Part shown: in pieces, positions 58,754 to 64,000 of the stretch
How positions within the stretch are numbered: position 1 is the stretch's first letter
How the letters are laid out: each line of letters starts with the position of its first letter
Source of the DNA: Armatimonadota bacterium
Lineage (GTDB): Bacteria > Armatimonadota > Fimbriimonadia > Fimbriimonadales > Fimbriimonadaceae
Assembly: GCA_016125185.1 (NCBI GenBank)
Contig: WGMG01000007.1
Location: forward strand, 1 to 64,000
Reading direction: 5' to 3'
DNA: 64,000 nucleotides
Program-made: the position numbers and the translations under genes
Notes under the pieces: generated by a model
The model's input: only the letters and a program-made list of their open reading frames with translations
Database searches by the model: none
What the model was told of the DNA's origin: nothing

Positions 58754-60436
58754 ATGAACGCACTATCTCTTTTCACTGCATTGGTGGCTTTGCACGGACC
58801 AGCCCACCAGAACAATCTTAGCATCGACGTGTATCGGGTCAACCCGAGCGGCCGAGTTCTGGTAAAGAATGGCGAATCTCTGACTGGCGAAGTCCAATTT
58901 CGAGCGATTGTTCAGACCGAACACCCAATTCAAGCCGTCGAATTCTACGTCGGCGACGACCTCCGCGAAAGCGACGGTAGTACGCCCTACGAGTTCAAAC
59001 TTGATACGTTGGCCGAAGAAGACGGCCCAATCAAGATTCGATTTAAGGCGTTTACGACCGAGGGCCAGAACACCGAAAAGGTGCTGACCCTGAAGGTGGA
59101 CAACGGGGTTTCGCTTGGTGCTGAAGCTCATATTAAGAAAGGCAACGAATTCTTCAGTAACGGTCAATACGACGAGGCCATCCGCGAAGGTCGAATCGCC
59201 CAGAAGGCGGATAAGGATTCGCTTGGCGCTCGACTTTTGCTGGCTCACGCCAACTTTGCCAAGGGCGTTCTCGATAAGGCGCAGAAGTTCGCCGAGGATG
59301 CTCTCGATCTCGATAAGAACAATCGAGAGGCCAAAGAAGTCATTATCTCGATCAAGGTCAAGCAGGCTTTCAATGCGGTTTCTCGCTCGGCCGATGACCG
59401 AAAGGATGTCTTAGAGTCGATCAAGAATGGCCTCAGTGAAGCTGTGACGCTCCGAACGACGCTCCTCAACGAGATCGTCGACAACAGTAAGGCTGACAAA
59501 ACCTCGCTTGAATACCTCGATGCCGCCATCCGTGCGCGCCGGTATTCCTTGGTTATCGAGGCTTTGGAACCGGTCCTGCGCGGCGACTTCAAGAACAACG
59601 ACCTGAACGATCGACTGGCTTTTGCCTACCTGATGACGAATCAGATTTCGAAAGCCGACGACCTGCTTCGCAGCGTCAAAAAGTTCGGCGAATTCGACGC
59701 TTATGGTTTTGCCCTCAGCGCGATTGTCGAAACCGCACGAGGCAACGACTCTGGTGCCGACGACCGAATCAAAGAAGCGCTGCTGAACACTCCAGACAGT
59801 CTGGGACTCAAAACCGCGCAGGCGTTCATCGCTCTCAAGCGCGATAACCCGCGAGCCTTGTCCGATGCGGCCTCTTCGCTGATTCGCGAGAACGACAGCC
59901 GACCCGAAACCTACTACTTCGCGGCTGCGCTCAGCAACCACCTGAAGAATATCGAAAAGGGTCGCCAGTACTTCGAAAAGGCTCTGGCCGCCGACGCTGC
60001 CGACCACGACATGTACATCGAGCAAGGTAACGAAGCAATTTCGCTCTCGCTCATGACCGGTGTCAGCTCGCGAGATCAAGACTTCCAACTCGAATACGCT
60101 CGTGTCATGTACGATCTGGCTCTCCAGTGCCGCGGCAACAGCGCCCAGGCGCTCTCCGGTGTGGCCATCAGCGCCCTCTTCCAGAAGAAGGGCGACGAAG
60201 CCCTCCGATACGCCGAAGCGGCCACTAAGGCGGCTCCGGACTACGCGGCGGCTTGGTACACCTACGCGGCGGCTCTTAGCTACAAGCGAATGGACGCCCG
60301 CGCCGCTCTGAAGAAGGCTCAAGATCTCGATCCTCGCAACCTCGAAGGTCGCTCGATGCCGGACTCAAATCTCGTGTTCAAGTACTTCAACACGACGGGC
60401 CGAACCCCGGTCCTTTCACCGCCCGCCAAGGGCTAA
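58754..60436 (+). CDS. TPR-repeat protein with an N-terminal Ig-like domain
   Basis: 560 residues. A short hydrophobic N-terminus (MNALSLFTALVALHG) may be a signal peptide. Residues ~20-115 form a beta-sandwich with LTGEVQFRAIVQTEHPIQAVEFYVGDDLRESDGSTPYEF, like the Ig-type domains in secreted proteins. The remainder is alpha-solenoid: AHIKKGNEFFSNGQYDEAIREGRIAQKADKDSLGAR, EAKEVIIS..., RQYFEKALAADAADHDMYIEQGN and ALRYAEAATKAAPDYAAAWYTYAAAL are TPR-type. Likely a periplasmic scaffold or assembly protein. A strong terminator follows. Confidence 0.85.
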   Translation: MNALSLFTALVALHGPAHQNNLSIDVYRVNPSGRVLVKNGESLTGEVQFRAIVQTEHPIQAVEFYVGDDLRESDGSTPYEFKLDTLAEEDGPIKIRFKAFTTEGQNTEKVLTLKVDNGVSLGAEAHIKKGNEFFSNGQYDEAIREGRIAQKADKDSLGARLLLAHANFAKGVLDKAQKFAEDALDLDKNNREAKEVIISIKVKQAFNAVSRSADDRKDVLESIKNGLSEAVTLRTTLLNEIVDNSKADKTSLEYLDAAIRARRYSLVIEALEPVLRGDFKNNDLNDRLAFAYLMTNQISKADDLLRSVKKFGEFDAYGFALSAIVETARGNDSGADDRIKEALLNTPDSLGLKTAQAFIALKRDNPRALSDAASSLIRENDSRPETYYFAAALSNHLKNIEKGRQYFEKALAADAADHDMYIEQGNEAISLSLMTGVSSRDQDFQLEYARVMYDLALQCRGNSAQALSGVAISALFQKKGDEALRYAEAATKAAPDYAAAWYTYAAALSYKRMDARAALKKAQDLDPRNLEGRSMPDSNLVFKYFNTTGRTPVLSPPAKG

Positions 60437-60444
60437 TTTCGCTT

Positions 60445-60473
60445 CCAAGGTCGGAGTAAGCCTCCGACCTTGG
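60445..60473 (+). terminator. Terminator of the TPR gene
   Basis: A 12-bp perfect stem (60445-60456 with 60462-60473), loop TAAGC, eight bases after the stop, followed by GTATCATTCTTATTCTT. Confidence 0.8.
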
Positions 60474-60492
60474 GTATCATTCTTATTCTTGT

Positions 60493-60569
60493 CGGGGCGT
60501 GGCGCAGTTTGGTAGCGCGTTTCCATGGGGTGGAAAAGGTCGCACGTTCGAATCGTGTCGCCCCGACCA
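60493..60569 (+). tRNA. tRNA-Pro (anticodon GGG), CCA encoded
   Basis: The acceptor arms CGGGGCG and CGCCCCG pair (60493-60499 with 60559-60565). The anticodon stem TTTCC/GGAAA has the loop ATGGGGT, giving GGG. The T-loop is TTCGAAT, and CCA is encoded at 60567-60569. It is the second Pro isoacceptor in the window. Confidence 0.95.
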
Positions 60570-60582
60570 AAATTCCCTCTCC

Positions 60583-61197
60583 ATGAAGGTAGTTTTTGAT
60601 ATCGGAAAGGTACTGGCTACCGCCCACATGGAGTGGATGGACGCCTTGGCCGCCAGTGGACTTGCGTATCAGTCCAGCCCTCTCGTCAGCAAAAAGCTTT
60701 ACGACCTGCCCGAGTACCTTCCTTATGAGGGCGGCCAGATATCGGAGGGGCGCTATCTGGAAGCCGTCTCCAAGGCATTCGGATTGGAAGGCATCGACGC
60801 CGCTCGCCATCTCCACCGGAGCATCATCGGAGCCGAGTATCCAGGCGTAGCCGCCATCGTCGATCAGCTCAACGCATCGGGGGTTCATACTGCCACGCTC
60901 AGCAACAACAATCCGATTCACTGGGAGTGGTTCACGAAGTCTGGAAAGTACCCCGCTATCGAAAGGATCAAATATCCCATCGCTAGCTTCCATTTGGGCT
61001 ATTTCAAGCCAGACCCCAAGATTTTCGCCGCGTTCTGCGACTATCTGGACTGGAGCCCCGCCGACATCGTATTCCTCGATGACAGCGCTGTGAACGTCGA
61101 AGCGGCCCAAACCGCCGGATGGACGGCCCACGTCATCACTGATGGCGAGCCGAAAGCCGATCAAATTCGGCGCATCCTCCACCTAAGCGATCGCTAG
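60583..61197 (+). CDS. HAD-superfamily hydrolase (subfamily IA-type phosphatase)
   Basis: 204 residues from the ATG at 60583; the open frame upstream runs through the tRNA. Motif I is VVFDIGKVL, with the nucleophilic Asp and a Gly where the second Asp often is, as in the YihX-type group. Motif II is TATLSNNNP, motif III a Lys in [11 protein letters not shown], and motif [15 protein letters not shown]. Probably a small-molecule phosphatase. It converges with the lhgO gene and overlaps its end by 15 bases. Confidence 0.87.
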   Translation: MKVVFDIGKVLATAHMEWMDALAASGLAYQSSPLVSKKLYDLPEYLPYEGGQISEGRYLEAVSKAFGLEGIDAARHLHRSIIGAEYPGVAAIVDQLNASGVHTATLSNNNPIHWEWFTKSGKYPAIERIKYPIASFHLGYFKPDPKIFAAFCDYLDWSPADIVFLDDSAVNVEAAQTAGWTAHVITDGEPKADQIRRILHLSDR

Positions 61198-62388
61198 GTT
61201 TCGTTTTTCAAACAGGCCGACGATTTCGTCGGCAATGGCCAAGCTCGCTGTCGCGGCCGGAGAAACCGCATTGATGACGTGAATTGCCTGGGCGTCTTCC
61301 TCAAAGACGAAGTCGTCCACCGGGCGACCGTCACGCGAAATCGCCTGAGCGCGAACGCCGGCCGGGGCCGCATGCAGGTGCTCCTCTCGAATTTCGGGCA
61401 CCAGCTTTTGTAGAGCCCGAACAAAGGCGGGCTTGCTGAAGGACCGGTGCATCTCACCGAGGCCCATGCGCCAATGCTTGGCCATCAGCTTCAGCAGACC
61501 CGGATAAGTGATCGATTCGAACAGTTCTCGAACATTGATTTCGCCGTTCGAATATCCCTCGCGAGCAAAGGCAAGCACTGCGTTGGGTCCGCACTCGACG
61601 CCACCCAAAACCATGCGGGTGAAGTGGACACCCAGGAAGGGGAAATTGGGGTCGGGGACCGGGTAGATCAGGTTCCGACACAGGGGCTCTGCTTCTGGAG
61701 TCAACTCGAAATACTCACCGCGGAAGGGAACGATTTGCACCTTGGGTCGATGCCCGGCGAGGATCGCGATCTGGTCCGAATAGAGACCTGCGCAGTTGAT
61801 CAGAAAGTCGACCGGCTGCTCGTTGTCGGTGGCGCCAACAAGAATCTGGCCGTGTCGCGTCTCAATGTGGCTCACCTCGAAGTTCAGCGACACGATGTTG
61901 CCTCGCTCCACAAGTTGGCACCGTAAGGCTTCACAGAAGCCAAGATAGTCCACGATGCCGGTTTCCGGTACATGGAGCGCGTCAACGCCGTTTACATGCG
62001 GCTCTAACTCCTTTAATTCTTCGACGGCGATGCGGCGGCATTGGACGCCGTTCTGGGTTCCCCGGTCGAGAATTTTCTCCAACGCGGGAATTTCGGTCTG
62101 ATCGGTTGCGACGATGACCTTGCCGCAGCGCTCAAATTTAACCTCGTGTTCCTCGCAGAAGGCTTCGAGCTGTCGCTTTCCTTCGCGACAGGTCATGGCC
62201 TTGATCGATCCCGGCTTGTAGTAAATCCCCGAATGGATGACACCCGAGTTACGACCTGTTTGATGCTCGGCCAGGCGAGATTCCTTTTCAAGAATAATGA
62301 CGCAACAATCGGGAAACTTCAGCGACAGTTTGTAGGCTACCGAAAGCCCAACGATTCCACCTCCGATGATCCCGACCGTGAACGGCAT
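61183..62388 (-). CDS. lhgO: L-2-hydroxyglutarate oxidase / FAD-dependent oxidoreductase
   Basis: 401 residues from the ATG at 62388; the longer frame crosses the epimerase gene. FAD-binding VGIIGGGIVGLSVAYKLS, the LAEHQTGRNSGVIHSGIYYKPGS block typical of LhgO, and CAGLYSDQIAILAGH. LhgO oxidises L-2-hydroxyglutarate to 2-oxoglutarate and passes electrons to quinone. The family assignment is good; a related FAD oxidase of the same group is the alternative. Its start touches the stop of the epimerase gene (TAATG), so the two are coupled. Confidence 0.88.
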   Translation of the reverse strand: MPFTVGIIGGGIVGLSVAYKLSLKFPDCCVIILEKESRLAEHQTGRNSGVIHSGIYYKPGSIKAMTCREGKRQLEAFCEEHEVKFERCGKVIVATDQTEIPALEKILDRGTQNGVQCRRIAVEELKELEPHVNGVDALHVPETGIVDYLGFCEALRCQLVERGNIVSLNFEVSHIETRHGQILVGATDNEQPVDFLINCAGLYSDQIAILAGHRPKVQIVPFRGEYFELTPEAEPLCRNLIYPVPDPNFPFLGVHFTRMVLGGVECGPNAVLAFAREGYSNGEINVRELFESITYPGLLKLMAKHWRMGLGEMHRSFSKPAFVRALQKLVPEIREEHLHAAPAGVRAQAISRDGRPVDDFVFEEDAQAIHVINAVSPAATASLAIADEIVGLFEKRNLAIA

Positions 62389-63923
62389 TAGCGGTGGTGG
62401 ACGACCGCCTGCTCGTAGGATTCCTCGACAAGAGCCCGCATCCGGCGTGAATCCGTCTGGAGGCCGTGGTGCAAAGCTTCCTCGCTGAGGAACTTCACAT
62501 TGCTGTACTGGGTGGCGGTGTAGTCGGTGACCTTGCCTTTCTCGAAGGCCTCGATGACCTGGCGGATGCCCATCTGCACCGTCCATTCCGGCTTATAGCC
62601 CAGGCGATTTCGAATCTTGGAAAAGTCGACGCGGTAGTTCCGGCGGTCGCCGTCTGAATTGGATATCAGCAGTTCCGCGGTGGGCACCATGCGCTGAATC
62701 ATGCGACCAACGTCGCCTAGCGTCATATTGCCTGAATCACTGCCCACATTGAAAACTTCTCCGCCGACGACATCGAGTGTCGAGTCGAGGGCCAGCGCAA
62801 TGGCGAGTGAGGCGTCATCGACATGAACGAACGGCCGCCACTGGTCGTCACCGAACACCGTGATCTTGCCATCAACGATCGCTTTGGCCGTAAGCAGGTT
62901 CACGACAAGGTCGAACCGCGTGCGCCCACTAAGGCCATAAACGGTACCAAATCGAAGAATGGTTGGCCGGAATCGATCGTCGGCCATCTGAAGCAGAATC
63001 TTTTCGCACGCGATCTTGCTTCGGGCGTAGAGCGACACCGGGTTCAAGGCCGACTTCTCGTTCAGCACTTCGTCGCTTGCGCCATACACCGAGCAGGTGC
63101 TGGCAAAAATGAATTTCTGGATGCCAAACCCCTTGGCGCATTCCGCGATCATACGGGTTGCCATCAGGTTGACCTCGATTGTGAAGTCCTCGTCGAGCGC
63201 GCAAGCCGGGTCGCCGACGATGGCGCCAATATGAATCACCGCATCCATGCCATACATGGCTTCGACGATTTTGTCGATCTGGCGGAAGTCGGCCCGGACG
63301 ACTTCGAGATTGCGATGGCCGAGCAAGTGAGCAATCGGCTCTTCGCCGAACATGAAGCTGTCAACCAACCGAACTCGGTAGCCTCGGTCGAGGAGCTTGG
63401 CGAGCAGACCCGATCCGATATAACCGGCGCCGCCGATCACTACGACGTTTTTTGGCTTGTGGACGATGTCGAAGTGAGTGCCACGGAACGATGGCTCCAC
63501 CTGACTAAAGCCTCGCCAAGCCGCCATCCAGATTCTGGCCCCGGCCAAAAACAGGGCCGTCAAACCGGCACCGATGAGTAAACCGACACGGGGGAAAGGA
63601 AAGGCCGACTGGAACAGGAAACAGCACGCGGTAAAAGCGAGGTATGAAACGCCCACGGCTTGGCAAACGACCAGTGCCTTATAGCGTCCTTGATAGGCTC
63701 GGCTTCGGGTGTAGAAGCCAAAAAGATAAAACGTCGGAAGACTGATAATGTTGAGCAGAACGATCGACGCCAGATTCATGAGCACGAACGTCCCAAACGG
63801 CTCGGGCCGATAGCCCGAAGTCTTCTGAGCGCCATAGCTAATGAGCAAACCGAGCAACGCTGCGCAGTTCAACATGACTGCATCTGCGATCATACGCAGG
63901 AGAGCTTCCTTATTCAACTTCAT
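62388..63923 (-). CDS. Membrane-anchored nucleotide-sugar epimerase/dehydratase (FlaA1-type spans fused to a GalE-type SDR)
   Basis: 511 residues from the ATG at 63923 (AGGACT ahead; a TTG at 63944 is possible). The first ~150 residues have four hydrophobic spans (AVMLNCAALLGLLISYG, LASIVLLNIISLPTFYLFGFY, then GVSYLAFTACCFLFQ and VGLLIGAGLTALFLAGA), as in CapD/FlaA1/WbpM. The catalytic part is an extended SDR: NVVVIGGAGYIGSGLLAKL, STCSVYG, YARSKIACEK and FVHVDDASLAIALAL. The YxxxK and GxxGxxG sites are of the GalE kind, not the GxxGSIG form of FlaA1. It probably edits a nucleotide sugar for surface polysaccharide. Confidence 0.82.
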   Translation of the reverse strand: MKLNKEALLRMIADAVMLNCAALLGLLISYGAQKTSGYRPEPFGTFVLMNLASIVLLNIISLPTFYLFGFYTRSRAYQGRYKALVVCQAVGVSYLAFTACCFLFQSAFPFPRVGLLIGAGLTALFLAGARIWMAAWRGFSQVEPSFRGTHFDIVHKPKNVVVIGGAGYIGSGLLAKLLDRGYRVRLVDSFMFGEEPIAHLLGHRNLEVVRADFRQIDKIVEAMYGMDAVIHIGAIVGDPACALDEDFTIEVNLMATRMIAECAKGFGIQKFIFASTCSVYGASDEVLNEKSALNPVSLYARSKIACEKILLQMADDRFRPTILRFGTVYGLSGRTRFDLVVNLLTAKAIVDGKITVFGDDQWRPFVHVDDASLAIALALDSTLDVVGGEVFNVGSDSGNMTLGDVGRMIQRMVPTAELLISNSDGDRRNYRVDFSKIRNRLGYKPEWTVQMGIRQVIEAFEKGKVTDYTATQYSNVKFLSEEALHHGLQTDSRRMRALVEESYEQAVVHHR

Positions 63924-64000
63924 GTTTAGTCCTAAACCAAGCAAACCCAGAATTGCTCTGAAACGTAATTTTACCAGGATGGGGCTTTTCTGCCGACCGC

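Noticed and set aside
59411-60322. 303-codon minus-strand frame opposite the TPR gene
   Set aside because: Follows the repeat pattern of the TPR codons in antisense; no domain.
60499-60582. Start of the HAD gene inside tRNA-Pro
   Set aside because: The frame is open by chance through the tRNA; ATG 60583 gives the family-normal N-terminus.
62389-62586. N-terminal extension of lhgO
   Set aside because: Lies inside the epimerase gene in another frame; FAD motif begins right after the ATG at 62388.

Overview
The window looks like a chromosomal segment from an aerobic, didermic, moderately high-G+C bacterium, most likely of the phylum Armatimonadota (Fimbriimonadia-like). This is an inference. 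It rests on a prepilin-type protein with an Armatimonadota-style N-terminus (residues [10 protein letters not shown], then a CLSN motif) and a C-terminal H-x9-DG element, two PEP-CTERM proteins ending in VPEPAS / RRRR, a dockerin-like C-terminus, and GHL10 and GH36-like sugar hydrolases. No transposase, integrase, phage module, CRISPR array or rRNA was seen. Genes are dense, and start/stop overlaps of the ATGA type are common.

Layout. 1-9800: tail of a dockerin-type protein, a sedolisin (S53) protease, secA, a GH36-like hydrolase, a flavodoxin-like protein, tRNA-Tyr and a GHL10 hydrolase. 9800-15600: an ECF sigma factor with its probable anti-sigma partner, thrC-thrB behind an AraC regulator, a PhyH dioxygenase and tRNA-Thr. 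15650-17880: a small membrane protein, a fatty-acid desaturase and an RRM protein. 18054-27279: nine consecutive haem genes, hemA-C-D-B-Q-L-E-Y-H, giving the C5 route to ALA and then the coproporphyrin-dependent branch to haem, followed by tRNA-Pro(CGG). 27500-38200: secreted and surface proteins (pseudopilin-like, two PEP-CTERM, a lipoprotein, a tandem pair of unrecognised secreted paralogues), an XRE-cupin regulator, NDH-2, and a three-gene aldolase / Gfo-Idh-MocA / PfkB operon.

38280-47030 resembles a stress or low-energy island: an acetyl-CoA hydrolase-type CoA-transferase, a HemG-like flavodoxin, an SDR, PEP synthase, Hsp20, a PNPOx-like flavin protein, and two regulators with the same uncommon order, an N-terminal LuxR-type (or degenerate) HTH followed by a PAS domain. 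A shared 9-bp sequence and a perfect 10-bp inverted repeat lie in the promoter regions of this cluster. Together these are the best candidate for an undescribed regulatory system in the window.

47221-64000: a HerA-like ATPase (DUF853), a MacAB-like tripartite exporter (adaptor, ATPase, permease), deoC next to an ALDH16-like two-domain aldehyde dehydrogenase, an MFS transporter, a membrane protein, a TPR protein, tRNA-Pro(GGG), a HAD phosphatase, L-2-hydroxyglutarate oxidase, and a membrane-anchored GalE-type epimerase that runs close to the right edge. All functions are read from sequence motifs; no database search was possible.
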